A stretch of DNA of 64,000 nt from an uncultured Bacteroides sp. (GCA_949289345.1 CASENS010000067.1:1-64000), one strand, 5' to 3'; positions 34,420 through 44,338 are shown, counted from the stretch's first letter. Program-made: numbers and translations. The notes: generated by a model not told the origin, from the letters alone.

Positions 34420-36300
34420 TTATCGTTTGGCTATATCGTCATAAAGTTTTTGCAAATAGGCCTCGCCCTGCTTAAGCAGTTCAGCAGCAGCAGGCCCTTC
34501 CTCCACTACAGGGCGTCCGGCCTGGTTATCATACACTACCTGTCCATCCGGCGTCAGCATACCAAAAGCATCAGGGAAAGTGAAGAAAGCGAAGTGGGGC
34601 GAAGACGAATTCATCAAGTCCTTGCTAAAGACGAATTCATCATGAGGCAGTCCTAATTGAGCCAATATTGTGGCAGCGATGTCCTGCTGCGACCCGCATA
34701 CATCCACGCGTCGCGGACTGTTCAAAGCTCCTCCCACCATCAGCAAGGGTATCTTGTAGCGCGTAAACGACAAATTGTCAATCTGTTCGGGATAAGCTCC
34801 TAAATGGTCGGGCACCATTACGATGACCGTACGTTCCCACTGAGGCAACTGACGATAACGGCGCACAAAGTCCCCCACACAACTGTCCGTATAAGCAAAA
34901 GCATTCAGACGGTCATTGGTCAAACGGCGATAGGGCACTTCAAAAGGCTCGTGACTGCTTGAAGTCTGGAGCACACGAAAACGGGGCTTCTTTGCTGAAT
35001 CACCCTCGGCTTGCAAATCATCCAGCAGACGACGGAACACCAAATGATCATGTGCACCCCATTTACTTAGCCTGTCACTTATCGGGAAGTCCGTATCGGA
35101 TACAATCGTGTTAAAGCCCGACGACATCAAATAAGAGCGCATGTTCGTAAAGTCAGCATCACCTCCATAATAATATTTCGTATCATATCCGGCTTTGCGC
35201 AATGCTCCAGCCAATGCGGGAATGCTCTGTGTTTTGCGAGGATATTTCATGATGCTGGTCGTGGGCTGCGCGGGATATCCGCTAAGAACGGCCACCAAAC
35301 CACGGTCTGTACGGAAACTGTTGGCATAAAAATTGGTGAAAAGTATCCCTTCCTGTGCCAGGCTATCTAAGTTTATCGCTACATCGGGTTGTCCGCCTAA
35401 GGCTTCCATCAGATGGGAAGAAAAACTTTCAAGTATCACGAGTAACACATCGGGACGCTGCATACGGAACAATGTAGATGCGGAATCGAGGCGTGTCGTA
35501 TCCATCTTATTTTCTAATCGAGAAAGAACCGACGTATCCAACATGGTACGGAACCGTCGATCGGCCTCTTCGGGTGACATAAAGCGGTATTGCGCAGCAA
35601 AATCCTTCTGTTTGGCCAAAGACTCCATCAAGCTAAAAGCCGGATTGATGGCAGCATGGTTCAAGCGTTGGTTAGAACTGAAGTACACCTTACCCGTATT
35701 CATGGTAGAAACCGTAAAGCCACCCCGTATAGGTATAAACAACACGCCGGTCACCAAAAGCATGACTATTGAAACAGTCAGCCTCCGGTAAGGTATCTTC
35801 ATCGCCAGCCATTTGCGCCTGCGTAACAACACCGCATAAAAAATGAGATACAGCACCACCGCATATACCACCATTAATAATATGCCACCGGCTACCAGCC
35901 ACCAGCTTACACTGGCAAAGACATCTTTGGGCGAAGTAAAAAAATAGAATAATGGAGTCGAATCAAGCCTAAATCCCCAATATTTGTACAACACGACATC
36001 GGTCACCGCAATGACGGACATCAATGCCGACACGAAGCCAAAATATCCGCACCAGACACGACGCAACACGTGCGAAAGCGTCCATGCTGACAGTAAATAA
36101 AACAAGCCCGGAATAGCCGTCAGATAACCCGCCAACGAAAAGTCCAACGGTAAGCCATGTCCCATCACCGCCAGCCACTCCGTCCATGGCACATCGCGGT
36201 AAAAGGCATGATATACTCCCATAAACAAAGGTTTCTGCACCACAAACAGGCAGACAAAAAGAAGATATGTTTGAATGAAACCGACTAACCGATCTTTCAT
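34420..36300 (-). CDS. LTA synthase-like sulfatase family membrane protein
   Basis: 626 residues: four to five N-terminal TMs (about 1-200), then an extracytoplasmic alkaline-phosphatase/sulfatase domain. The catalytic Thr is in NSFRTDRGLVAVLSGYP, with metal-site regions LVILESFSSHLMEALGG, SSSHEPFEVP and VIVMVPDHLGAYPE. The family contains lipoteichoic acid synthases and phosphoglycerol or phosphoethanolamine transferases. In a Gram-negative, phosphoglycerol or phosphoethanolamine transfer to a surface glycan is more likely. ATG at 36298-36300 is chosen over the longer frame because it opens the first TM. Confidence 0.88.
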   Translation of the reverse strand: MKDRLVGFIQTYLLFVCLFVVQKPLFMGVYHAFYRDVPWTEWLAVMGHGLPLDFSLAGYLTAIPGLFYLLSAWTLSHVLRRVWCGYFGFVSALMSVIAVTDVVLYKYWGFRLDSTPLFYFFTSPKDVFASVSWWLVAGGILLMVVYAVVLYLIFYAVLLRRRKWLAMKIPYRRLTVSIVMLLVTGVLFIPIRGGFTVSTMNTGKVYFSSNQRLNHAAINPAFSLMESLAKQKDFAAQYRFMSPEEADRRFRTMLDTSVLSRLENKMDTTRLDSASTLFRMQRPDVLLVILESFSSHLMEALGGQPDVAINLDSLAQEGILFTNFYANSFRTDRGLVAVLSGYPAQPTTSIMKYPRKTQSIPALAGALRKAGYDTKYYYGGDADFTNMRSYLMSSGFNTIVSDTDFPISDRLSKWGAHDHLVFRRLLDDLQAEGDSAKKPRFRVLQTSSSHEPFEVPYRRLTNDRLNAFAYTDSCVGDFVRRYRQLPQWERTVIVMVPDHLGAYPEQIDNLSFTRYKIPLLMVGGALNSPRRVDVCGSQQDIAATILAQLGLPHDEFVFSKDLMNSSSPHFAFFTFPDAFGMLTPDGQVVYDNQAGRPVVEEGPAAAELLKQGEAYLQKLYDDIAKR

Positions 36301-36398
36301 GACGTTGCTTTCTATTTTTAATGAATATGCGGACAAAGATAATGCAAACCAAGCGCAGGACAAAACAAACCAGTTTGTTTTTCATGCCAAAGCATCGC

Positions 36399-37220
36399 TT
36401 ATCTTCTCAATGAGGCCAATAAAGCCACTAATTCATCCCGGCTGACTCGTTTGTAACGGCACCACTCGCCACTTACCTCATAGAAGTCTATCCGCTCCTT
36501 CTTATCCTTTGAGATAAAGATATAATTTACATCACCGTACCGATACAAATCGTATCGTAATGTTTCTGTTCTTTTATCAAGTTGAAATCTTCCTTCTACA
36601 CATACTCCCTGTCTACTATAAGCCTCTATCCGTACATCTATCGGATTATAGGTATCACTTAACGTATATATGGCAGTCCGCGCATTCTGCCACCAAGATA
36701 TGGCACTATGCTTAAAAAAACGCACATATTGTATTTCAGCGTCTTCATCATCCAGCAATTTGTCCACAGGAATATATATGCAGACCTCTTTATTAACCCC
36801 ACGAGACGCATTGCCTCCGCAAAGCCATCGCACTACATGTCGGGAAATAACCAGTATCTTGTCTATCAGTCGACCAAAGTGTATCATAATAAATATAGAT
36901 GCAACACTGTCACCGACTCCCCCAAATGACAAAAAATCAGATGAAACAGGCAGATACGAAAAAGGCATGGGGAATCTGCTCTTGCTTATCCCACCTCTTA
37001 GGCTCTCGCATTGCCTTCGCTCAAAGGATAAGCAACGCCAGTCAGCCCACGCCTGTATGATATATAACCCCACATTGACAGACAACACAAATGCCTGTCC
37101 GCCAAACGTAGATATATAATCATACCACGCAGACGCCTTTGTCGCCATAACCTTCCTTGAGCTTAAATTTGCGAGATTCAAGAGGTAGAAGATTAACGCA
37201 CGAAAACGTCTTTCCATCAT
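36399..37220 (-). CDS. Hypothetical protein (orphan)
   Basis: 273 residues, no family recognised. The C-terminal half (from about VCIYIPVDKLLDDEDAEIQYV to the end) looks like a folded mixed alpha/beta domain with many aromatic and charged residues. The N-terminal half has weak hydrophobic segments and reads less like coding sequence, so the real gene may start lower, for example at the Met near 36887. A textbook promoter lies upstream (37264-37295). It could be a recently changed or transferred gene. Confidence 0.4.
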   Translation of the reverse strand: MMERRFRALIFYLLNLANLSSRKVMATKASAWYDYISTFGGQAFVLSVNVGLYIIQAWADWRCLSFERRQCESLRGGISKSRFPMPFSYLPVSSDFLSFGGVGDSVASIFIMIHFGRLIDKILVISRHVVRWLCGGNASRGVNKEVCIYIPVDKLLDDEDAEIQYVRFFKHSAISWWQNARTAIYTLSDTYNPIDVRIEAYSRQGVCVEGRFQLDKRTETLRYDLYRYGDVNYIFISKDKKERIDFYEVSGEWCRYKRVSRDELVALLASLRR

Positions 37221-37263
37221 ATATGCCGCTCCCGCCAACCCCTTCGGGCTGACCGGAGCGCGA

Positions 37264-37295
37264 CAAAAATAATAATTGCCCGTAAAAGTGCCAAA
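37264..37295 (-). promoter_or_regulatory. Consensus promoter of the orphan gene
   Basis: The minus strand reads TTTG (plus 37292-37295), 20 bases, TATTTTTG (plus 37264-37271): perfect -33 and -7 elements at ideal spacing. Predicted start is about 37256. Confidence 0.65.
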
Positions 37296-37386
37296 TAATT
37301 CTCAAAAAAATCACCAAAGCACGCCGTATAAATCCTCATATTTACTCTCAAAGCAACATCTACGGATAATCATTCTACTAAACAGA

Positions 37387-37419
37387 AAGGAGAACCAGCC
37401 ATTTAGGCCAATTCTCCTT
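37387..37419 (-). terminator. Terminator of the nqr operon
   Basis: AAGGAGAA (37387-37394) pairs with TTCTCCTT (37412-37419), with an inner GGCC/GGCT stem. On the minus strand it is followed by a T-containing tract (TTCTGTTT). It lies 31 bases after nqrF. Confidence 0.65.
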
Positions 37420-37450
37420 CACAACAAACAAGTTATAAAAATCGCCAGAC

Positions 37451-38719
37451 TTACCCTCCGAAGTTGTCGTACATGATGCTTTCAGAGTCCACGCCGAGAC
37501 CATCAAGCATGTTGACCACAGCATTTGACATCGGACCGGGACCACACATGTAATATTCGATGTCTTCGGGAGCATCGTGATTCTTCAAATATGTCTCGTA
37601 CATTACTTGGTGAACGAATCCCGGTGTGTACTTCACGCCTGCTTTGTCAGCTGCAGGATCGGGACGGTCCAACGCCAAGTGGAAGTGGAAATTGGAAAAT
37701 TCTTTTTCCAGTTCGAGGAAATCATTCAAGTAAAATACTTCGTTCAGCGCACGGGCTCCATAGAAATAATGCATTTCACGGTCATGCGTGTTCAGCGTCT
37801 TCGTCATGTGCATGATTTGTGCGCGCAACGGAGCCATACCGGCGCCACCGCCTACCCAAATCATCTCTTTCTTGGAGTCGAAATGCGGATGGAAGTCTCC
37901 ATAAGGACCGCTCATCAACACCTTATCACCCGGCTTCAGAGTAAAGATGTAAGAAGAAGCAATACCCGGATTGACATCCATAAATCCACTACGGTCGGGT
38001 TTGAACGGAGGTGTGGCGATACGCACGGTCAGCATGAACACGTCACCTTCGGCCGGATAGTTGGCCATGGAGTAAGCACGGATGGTAGGTTCGGGATTGA
38101 CACACTTCAACGAGAACATATTGAACTTCTGCCATGCGGGCAGATACTCATCACCAATAAGGCTCTTGTCAATGTCCTTGTCATAATCCATGGTAAATGT
38201 AGGAATCTTAATCTGTGCATACGAACCAGGAATAAAGTCCATGTGAGCACCCGCTGGAAGCTGCACCTTGAACTCCTTGATGAACGTAGCCACATTCTTG
38301 TTGGAGATAACGGTGCACTCGTATTCCTTCACACCCAAGACACTCTCGGCCACCTTAATGCCCATGTCGCCTTTCACTTTCACCTGACATCCCAGACGCC
38401 AATGGTCTTTCTGCTGTTTACGGCTGAAATGAGGTATTTCAGAAGGCAAGATTTCTCCCCCTCCCTCTACTACCTGACACTTACATTGCCCGCAAGAGCC
38501 TTTACCGCCGCAGGCGGAAGAAAGATAGACACCATTTACAGCCAACGTATTGAGCAGCGTTCCTCCAGAAGCCACTTCCATTTCGCGCTCGCCGTTGATA
38601 GTCAGTTTCACATTACCCGACGGCACCAAATATTTCTTGGCTACCAGCAGAATAACCACAAGCAGGAGAATAACCACGAGGAATACCCCGATGCTTGCCA
38701 ATATCAAATTCATATCCAT
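37451..38719 (-). CDS. nqrF: Na+-translocating NADH:quinone reductase subunit F
   Basis: The NADH-oxidising subunit. One N-terminal TM (about 5-27), a 2Fe-2S domain with Cys70, Cys76, Cys79 and Cys111 (SSACGGKGSCGQCKC and RLGCQV), an FAD domain (RAYSMANYP) and an NAD domain (VGGGAGMAPLRAQI), ending in MYDNFGG. The 422-residue length is normal. Electrons pass from NADH through FAD and the iron-sulphur centre to NqrB/C/D/E. It is the last gene of the operon. Confidence 0.97.
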   Translation of the reverse strand: MDMNLILASIGVFLVVILLLVVILLVAKKYLVPSGNVKLTINGEREMEVASGGTLLNTLAVNGVYLSSACGGKGSCGQCKCQVVEGGGEILPSEIPHFSRKQQKDHWRLGCQVKVKGDMGIKVAESVLGVKEYECTVISNKNVATFIKEFKVQLPAGAHMDFIPGSYAQIKIPTFTMDYDKDIDKSLIGDEYLPAWQKFNMFSLKCVNPEPTIRAYSMANYPAEGDVFMLTVRIATPPFKPDRSGFMDVNPGIASSYIFTLKPGDKVLMSGPYGDFHPHFDSKKEMIWVGGGAGMAPLRAQIMHMTKTLNTHDREMHYFYGARALNEVFYLNDFLELEKEFSNFHFHLALDRPDPAADKAGVKYTPGFVHQVMYETYLKNHDAPEDIEYYMCGPGPMSNAVVNMLDGLGVDSESIMYDNFGG

Positions 38720-38740
38720 TTGTTACGCTCCTTTCTTTAA

Positions 38741-39367
38741 TTAAATGTTCAAACCAGAGAAACACATAAACGCCATAGCCATGAGACCCACGGTGATGAA
38801 CGTGATGCCCAGACCTTTCAAAGGAGCAGGAACATCGGAGTAGGCCATTTTCTCACGCACAGCAGCCAGGCCAATGATAGCCATAGCCCAACCTAAACCT
38901 GATCCAAGAGCGTAGGAAATGGCATCGGATACGCTACCAATGTATTTCGGATCGCTCATACCCAGATTGATGCGTTGCTGCATGAAGAGCGAAGCACCCA
39001 TAATGGCACAGTTTACGGCAATCAGCGGAAGAAAGATACCAAGCTGAGCGTAAAGCGAAGGGCTGAAACGCTCTACAATCATCTCCACCAACTGAGTGAT
39101 ACCGGCAATAACGGCAATAAACAGAATGAAACTCAAGAAGCTGAGGTCAACGCCCTCAATAATCGCATTGGGACCCAGCACCTTGGTCTGCAACAAATAG
39201 TTGACGGGAAGGGTCACCACCAACACGAAAGTTACGGCAATACCCAAGCCCACGGAAGTCTTCACAGTCTTCGATACGGCCAAGTAGGAACACATGCCGA
39301 GGAAGAAGGCGAATATCATGTTGTCCACAAATATGGAGCGGACGAGTAAGCTAAAAAATTCTCCCAT
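38741..39367 (-). CDS. nqrE: Na+-NQR subunit E
   Basis: 208-residue integral membrane subunit with six TMs. The half-membrane segments MGASLFMQ and [12 protein letters not shown], each next to a conserved Cys (the second in FLGMCSYL), match NqrE. NqrD and NqrE form an inverted pair that shares an iron centre and takes part in Na+ passage. It is 42 bases downstream of nqrD and 21 bases upstream of nqrF. Confidence 0.96.
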   Translation of the reverse strand: MGEFFSLLVRSIFVDNMIFAFFLGMCSYLAVSKTVKTSVGLGIAVTFVLVVTLPVNYLLQTKVLGPNAIIEGVDLSFLSFILFIAVIAGITQLVEMIVERFSPSLYAQLGIFLPLIAVNCAIMGASLFMQQRINLGMSDPKYIGSVSDAISYALGSGLGWAMAIIGLAAVREKMAYSDVPAPLKGLGITFITVGLMAMAFMCFSGLNI

Positions 39368-39409
39368 AATATGATGATATTTCTATTTTATTCGTTTTCT
39401 ATCCGAAAA

Positions 39410-40045
39410 TCAGTTCTCTTGCAACTCTTTATGACGGGCACGCTGGTACCAGATAATGCAAGCCACGATGATAAGCGCCATCGGAGGCATCAGCATCAAA
39501 CCATTGTTCACGTAACCCATTTCCTTGATAGGCTCATAGTTCAGGATGTTGAAACCAAGCAACGTGCCCGACCCCAGCAACTCACGGATGAAAGCTACGA
39601 TAATCAAAATCTTGGCATAGCCCAGTCCGTTACCCAAACCATCGAGGAACGACTCCCACGGACCGTTCATCATGGCGAAGGCTTCCAAACGCCCCATCAG
39701 GATACAGTTCGTGATAATCAGACCTACATATACAGAGAGCTGCACGCTCACATCATAGGCGAACGCTTTCAAAATCTCACTCACGATAGTTACCAGCGCG
39801 GCCACTACTACCAACTGCACGATGATACGGATACGGTTGGGAATGGTCTTGCGGATAAGCGAAATCACTACATTGGAAAATGCCGTAATGACGGTTACGG
39901 AAAGTCCCATCACAATAGCCGGCTCCAACTTAGCGGTTACGGCCAATGCGGAGCAGATACCCAACACCTGCACGGTAACCGGATTGTTCATGCCCAGCGG
40001 TGTGGCGAACACTTCTTTATTTTTACTTGAAAACAATTGTCCCAT
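39410..40045 (-). CDS. nqrD: Na+-NQR subunit D
   Basis: 211-residue membrane subunit with six TMs, starting [21 protein letters not shown]. The conserved segments [12 protein letters not shown] and [15 protein letters not shown], with cysteines mirrored in NqrE, identify it. It is six bases downstream of nqrC, in close operon packing. Confidence 0.96.
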   Translation of the reverse strand: MGQLFSSKNKEVFATPLGMNNPVTVQVLGICSALAVTAKLEPAIVMGLSVTVITAFSNVVISLIRKTIPNRIRIIVQLVVVAALVTIVSEILKAFAYDVSVQLSVYVGLIITNCILMGRLEAFAMMNGPWESFLDGLGNGLGYAKILIIVAFIRELLGSGTLLGFNILNYEPIKEMGYVNNGLMLMPPMALIIVACIIWYQRARHKELQEN

Positions 40046-40051
40046 AGTCTG

Positions 40052-40738
40052 TTATTCCTCCCCCTCATTATTGGTTAAAAACTTCTTGTAATTGCCTAAG
40101 CAATTCTTTATCATGGCGTCCACGGCCACAGAGGTAATAGTACCTCCCGAGATACCGTCTACTTGATAATCGGGCTTCTCAATCTTGCCAAACTTCACTA
40201 CTCCCAGAGTCACCTCGCCATTTTCTAACGTCTTCTTGTTTTTGAACTCATTCTGGAAAGTCTCACCCGCAATCTCGGCACCCAAACCCGGAGTCTCGCT
40301 GGCGTGTGAGAAATAAGTGCCATACACCGTATCCTTGTCATCATTCAAGGCGATGTACCCCCAAATGGCTCCCCAAAGGCCTGTACCATATACAGGGAAA
40401 ACATACTTCTTAGCACCGTCAATCTCGGCCACAAACACATGCAGGCGGTTGTTCTCCTTCACTTCCTTCTCATAACCGGTAGCAAAGGCGCCTGTATTCT
40501 CGGTCAGCGTACCGTCCTCGTTCATCAGCATATCCTTCACGTATTTGGTGTATTCAGCGTCAGGATCGGCCACGCCACGTATGTTCAGAGCGGCAAGTAT
40601 CTGCTTTTTCGTGTCCATCTCCACATTTTTGTTTTGCGTAGCTTTCAACGAAGAGCTGACAAATGCCAGCAGGAATGCAACGATAATAACCATTACCGAA
40701 GCATAAATCATAGTATAACTATTACTATTGGTATTCAT
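40052..40738 (-). CDS. nqrC: Na+-NQR subunit C
   Basis: 228 residues: one N-terminal TM (about 9-29) and a periplasmic FMN-binding domain. The FMN is linked to a threonine in the S-G-x-T motif, here DGISGGTITS with Thr200 the likely site. Attachment needs the flavin transferase ApbE, which is not in this window. It receives electrons inside the complex from NqrB or the iron centre. Confidence 0.96.
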   Translation of the reverse strand: MNTNSNSYTMIYASVMVIIVAFLLAFVSSSLKATQNKNVEMDTKKQILAALNIRGVADPDAEYTKYVKDMLMNEDGTLTENTGAFATGYEKEVKENNRLHVFVAEIDGAKKYVFPVYGTGLWGAIWGYIALNDDKDTVYGTYFSHASETPGLGAEIAGETFQNEFKNKKTLENGEVTLGVVKFGKIEKPDYQVDGISGGTITSVAVDAMIKNCLGNYKKFLTNNEGEE

Positions 40739-40766
40739 ATCAAACGTTCGGTTTTAATGGTTAGAC

Positions 40767-41930
40767 TTATTTGGCGGCCACACGTTTGGCACGGCGGTTG
40801 ATGTTGCTCTGCACCACGCAATAGTCGATGAGCGGGGCAAAGATGTTCATCAACAGGATGGCAAGCATCATACCCTCGGGATAACCCGGGTTGAGCACAC
40901 GGATGATGATAGCCATGGCACCGATAAGGAGACCATAGATGTATTTACCCGTCTCAGTACGAGCCGAAGTCACGGGGTCAGTAGCCATAAACACGGCACC
41001 GAAGCAGAAACCGCCTAACACTAAGTGTTCATACCAAGGCATGTGAGCTACGGCCGTGTCGGGACCTGCCACATTGAAAATCCAAGCCATCAACGCACCT
41101 CCCACAAATACAGAAAGCATGGTCTTCCAGCTTGCGATGCCTGTCCACAAAAGAATAACGGCACCAATGGCAATGGCTATCACACTTGTCTCACCAATAG
41201 AACCCGGTATCAAACCCGTCACCATGTCCCAAGAAAAGTCAGGAGCCACGGGCGAAGTCTTGGCAATGCCCAAAGGAGTAGCTACAGTCAAACCATCTAC
41301 CGTCTGGCCAAGACCGAAGATCGAGTCACCCGAAACCCATACGGCATCACCGGACATTTTCGTAGGATAAGCGAAGAACAGAAAAGCACGGGTAATAAGG
41401 GCTACGTTGAACACGTTCATGCCTGTACCGCCAAACACTTCCTTGGCAAATATTACGGAGAAAGCCGTAGCAACGGCAAGCATCCACAAGGGACAGTCCA
41501 CCGGTACAATCATCGGAATGAGGATACCGGACACGAGGAATCCTTCCTGAATTTCTTCCTTCTTCCACTGGGCAACCACGAACTCGATGCCCAAACCTAC
41601 TACATACGAAACGATAATCTTAGGCAACACGGCCAGGAAGCCATAAAAGAACATGGCCCAGAAACCGCCTTCGGCACCAGTGGCATGGAAATGCTGATAG
41701 CCCACATTGTACATACCGAACAACAAGGCCGGTATCAAAGCAATAACAACCATCGACATGATTCGTTTGCTATCGATGGCATCGTGAATGTGCGTTCCCG
41801 ATTTCGAAGTAGTGTTTGGCACGAAGAGGAAAGTCTCGAAGCCATCGAACACCGACCGAAATGCGTGGAATTTGCCGCCCTCTTCAAAGTTCGGCTTTAT
41901 CTTGTCGAGATATTTTCTTAACGCTTTCAT
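40767..41930 (-). CDS. nqrB: Na+-NQR subunit B
   Basis: 387-residue membrane subunit with about ten TMs; holds one covalent FMN and riboflavin and forms the Na+ channel. The covalent FMN site is likely the Thr in DPVTSARTETGKYIYG. The N-terminal stretch KPNFEEGGKFHAFRSVFDGFETFLF is typical of the family. It lies 34 bases downstream of nqrA. Confidence 0.96.
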   Translation of the reverse strand: MKALRKYLDKIKPNFEEGGKFHAFRSVFDGFETFLFVPNTTSKSGTHIHDAIDSKRIMSMVVIALIPALLFGMYNVGYQHFHATGAEGGFWAMFFYGFLAVLPKIIVSYVVGLGIEFVVAQWKKEEIQEGFLVSGILIPMIVPVDCPLWMLAVATAFSVIFAKEVFGGTGMNVFNVALITRAFLFFAYPTKMSGDAVWVSGDSIFGLGQTVDGLTVATPLGIAKTSPVAPDFSWDMVTGLIPGSIGETSVIAIAIGAVILLWTGIASWKTMLSVFVGGALMAWIFNVAGPDTAVAHMPWYEHLVLGGFCFGAVFMATDPVTSARTETGKYIYGLLIGAMAIIIRVLNPGYPEGMMLAILLMNIFAPLIDYCVVQSNINRRAKRVAAK

Positions 41931-41964
41931 CTAATTTATATTACTGTTTATACATTATTATATA

Positions 41965-43320
41965 TTATGCCATCTCCTTGCGAAGCATGTCGAGGCCGGC
42001 ACGCACAATGCGCTGCACTTCCACCTTGGACGAGCATACAAACTCGCATAGGGCAAAGTCCTCGGGAGCCACTTCGTAGATGCCCAAAGCCTCCATGCGG
42101 TCAATGTCCCCCGCAATGATAGCCTTCACCAAATATTCCGGGAAAATATCCATCGGGAAGACACGATCGTACTCATTGGACATAATCATGTGGCGTTCAC
42201 CACCTTTCACACGAGCGTCGAACACGTATTCCTTCTTCTTGCCCATCAACCAGCTGAAGTATGAATGGCTGGTGCTGAACTGATTGCAACGCGGAGCTAT
42301 CCATCCTAAGAATTCATGCACCTCGTCACCTTCGGGAATAACGGTCAGCTGAGTATGGAAAGCGCCCAGATAGCCATTTTCCTTCACTTGCTTGCCTGTC
42401 AGTACATTACCACTGATGTAGCGCAAGTCTTTTCCCGTGGCGTTCACATTAGCTTTAAACACGTCCGTAAGCAACGCGCCGACCATCAGCTTGCAATAAG
42501 CCGGTTCCTTTACCTCGCTGCCTGTCAAAGCTACGGTACGTGTCAAGTCAATGCGGCCCGTATTCATCAGACGGCCGATGAAGATAACGGCTTCGGCACC
42601 GATAGTCCATACCGTCTCACCTTTCACAATCGGAGAGATGTGGTTAATCTGCACACCCACGTTACCGGCAGGGTGCGGTCCGTCAAACGCCGTGACAGTC
42701 ACGTTCTTGGCCTGTGTCAAGGCTGCGGACTTCTGTTTCACACTCACGTTGAGATACGTCTTAGCGATCTTAGCCAGCGCGTCCAATCCAGTTTGGAAGT
42801 TGGCTTCCTCGCCTTTCAAGACGAACTCGAAGTCGGGAGCCAAGGGGGCGGAGTCGAAGGCAGAAACAAAAATCGCTTTCGGTTCCACCGTAGGGTCGGC
42901 CACTACATCGTAGGGACGTTGGCGGATGAAAGCGAACAAACCGGCATTCAGCAAAGCATCCTTCACCTGCTGGGCACTCATCTTAGACGGGTCCATCTTG
43001 CCGAACTCTTCGTAATCCTGCTCCTTGGCGGCTTCGATGACGATGTTCATCACCTTACGGCGTGCGCCTCGTTCGACGCTTGTCACCACACCGCTCACGG
43101 GCGAAACAATCTTTAACTCAGGATGATTCTTGTCCACAAACAAGGATCCTCCGGCCATCACATACTCCTGTTCTTTGACCACCACCTTGGGCGTCACTCC
43201 ATTAAAATCGTCGGGCACGATGGAGTAGAAGCCCGGCGTCTTTACGGAAATGTACTTTTCGGCGGCTTTGCCTTTGAGGTTAATGTCAAGGCCTTTGTGC
43301 AACTTAATTACATTTGCCAT
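41965..43320 (-). CDS. nqrA: Na+-NQR subunit A
   Basis: 451-residue soluble subunit on the cytoplasmic side, involved in quinone access. It starts MANVIKLHKGLDINLKGKA and shows FAFIRQRPYDVVADPTV and DGPHPAGNVGVQINHISPI, both characteristic. First gene of nqrABCDEF. The complex couples NADH oxidation and menaquinone reduction to Na+ export, the main primary Na+ pump in Bacteroidales. Confidence 0.96.
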   Translation of the reverse strand: MANVIKLHKGLDINLKGKAAEKYISVKTPGFYSIVPDDFNGVTPKVVVKEQEYVMAGGSLFVDKNHPELKIVSPVSGVVTSVERGARRKVMNIVIEAAKEQDYEEFGKMDPSKMSAQQVKDALLNAGLFAFIRQRPYDVVADPTVEPKAIFVSAFDSAPLAPDFEFVLKGEEANFQTGLDALAKIAKTYLNVSVKQKSAALTQAKNVTVTAFDGPHPAGNVGVQINHISPIVKGETVWTIGAEAVIFIGRLMNTGRIDLTRTVALTGSEVKEPAYCKLMVGALLTDVFKANVNATGKDLRYISGNVLTGKQVKENGYLGAFHTQLTVIPEGDEVHEFLGWIAPRCNQFSTSHSYFSWLMGKKKEYVFDARVKGGERHMIMSNEYDRVFPMDIFPEYLVKAIIAGDIDRMEALGIYEVAPEDFALCEFVCSSKVEVQRIVRAGLDMLRKEMA

Positions 43321-43376
43321 GTGTTGATTATCTATAAATTATGGTTCTTTAAATGCTGCTTCCAATAATTCGCCCG

Positions 43377-43407
43377 CAAAGTTAATAAATAGTAATGTGA
43401 ATACAGA
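43377..43407 (-). promoter_or_regulatory. Promoter of the nqr operon
   Basis: The minus strand reads TCTG (plus 43404-43407, one base off TTTG), 19 bases, TAACTTTG (plus 43377-43384, exact). The leader to nqrA is about 50 bases. Just upstream of it (about 43410-43460) lies an inverted repeat of TCCG/CGGA units that could bind a regulator. Confidence 0.55.
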
Positions 43408-43581
43408 AGAAAAACGGAACGAATTACGGAAAAAATTCCGCAATCCACTCCGTTAACGCACACAGAACATCGCTTCACTTCTTTCGGAGCTTCCATTTAT
43501 CCATATTGACTCCGCAAGACTTTTCCATCGCCTCCACGATGCGAAGGCACGGTTCACGCGAAAGAATGCAGAAGTCAAAGT

Positions 43582-43613
43582 GTTGTACAATCCGGAAAAA
43601 ATGCCTACCTTCG
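43582..43613 (+). promoter_or_regulatory. Probable promoter of lipB
   Basis: GTTG at 43582-43585, 20 bases, TACCTTCG at 43606-43613; each is one base off consensus. The start codon at 43618 lies at or just before the predicted transcription start, so the message would be leaderless. Confidence 0.4.
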
Positions 43614-43617
43614 CCGT

Positions 43618-44295
43618 ATGAACGAATTAAGAACCGAAGACTGGAAACTAATCCCCTATGCCGAAGCCTGGAGCAGGCAAGAGGCTTACTTTGACGAGAC
43701 GATACGGGCCGTCGGAACGGGACGCCCCCACCCCGGACGTATCATCTTTTGTGAACATCCGCACGTTTACACTTTGGGACGCAGCGGAAAAGAGACTAAC
43801 ATGCTACTAACCCCCGACCAGCTGGCACGTATCGGAGCCACGTATTACCACACTGACCGCGGAGGCGACATCACCTACCACGGACCGGGTCAGGTGGTGT
43901 GTTACCCTATCCTCTATTTAGAGGATTTCCACTTAGGGTTGAGAGCATACGTCCATGTGCTGGAAGAAGCTGTCATCCGCATTTGCGCCACCTATGGCAT
44001 CCGTGCCGGACGAGTGGAAGGAGCCACGGGCGTATGGTTAGAGGGAGACACGCCCCGTGCCCGCAAAGTGTGTGCCATAGGGGTGCGCAGCAGCCACTTC
44101 GTCACCATGCACGGCCTGGCGCTGAACGTTAATACCGACCTGCGCTACTTCAGCTACATCCACCCCTGCGGATTCGTGGACAAAGGGGTGACGTCGCTCG
44201 CCAAAGAACTGGGGCACGAAGTGCCAATGGATGAGGTAAAAAGCCGGTTGACAAAGGAGTTGACAGGGCTTCTTCTGCAAGAGGGCATTCATTAA
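43618..44295 (+). CDS. lipB: Octanoyl-[ACP]:protein N-octanoyltransferase
   Basis: Transfers octanoate from acyl carrier protein to lipoyl domains, the first step in lipoate synthesis. 225 residues. Family motifs: RGGDITYHGPGQVVCYPI, the catalytic Lys in ARKVCAIGVRSSHFVTMHGLALNV, and the catalytic Cys in HPCGFVDKGVTSL. The ATG at 43618 gives the usual LipB N-terminus. No lipA is in the window. Confidence 0.95.
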   Translation: MNELRTEDWKLIPYAEAWSRQEAYFDETIRAVGTGRPHPGRIIFCEHPHVYTLGRSGKETNMLLTPDQLARIGATYYHTDRGGDITYHGPGQVVCYPILYLEDFHLGLRAYVHVLEEAVIRICATYGIRAGRVEGATGVWLEGDTPRARKVCAIGVRSSHFVTMHGLALNVNTDLRYFSYIHPCGFVDKGVTSLAKELGHEVPMDEVKSRLTKELTGLLLQEGIH

Positions 44296-44307
44296 ACCGT
44301 GAAAACC

Positions 44308-44338
44308 TTTGTCCGTCTGTGATTTTTGCGTAACTTCG
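44308..44338 (+). promoter_or_regulatory. Promoter of the M16 peptidase gene
   Basis: TTTG at 44308-44311, 19 bases, TAACTTCG at 44331-44338 (one base off -7). Leader of about 34 bases to the ATG at 44379. Confidence 0.65.

Noticed and set aside
36670-37119. 149-codon plus-strand frame opposite the orphan gene
   Set aside because: It has no promoter on that strand and no protein-like pattern; the minus strand has a consensus promoter and a folded-looking C-terminal domain.
37577-38740. Long plus-strand frame (387 codons) opposite nqrF
   Set aside because: It is antisense to an unambiguous nqrF and has the low-complexity His/Arg/Gln-rich look of a shadow frame; the same holds for frames opposite nqrA, nqrB and nqrD.
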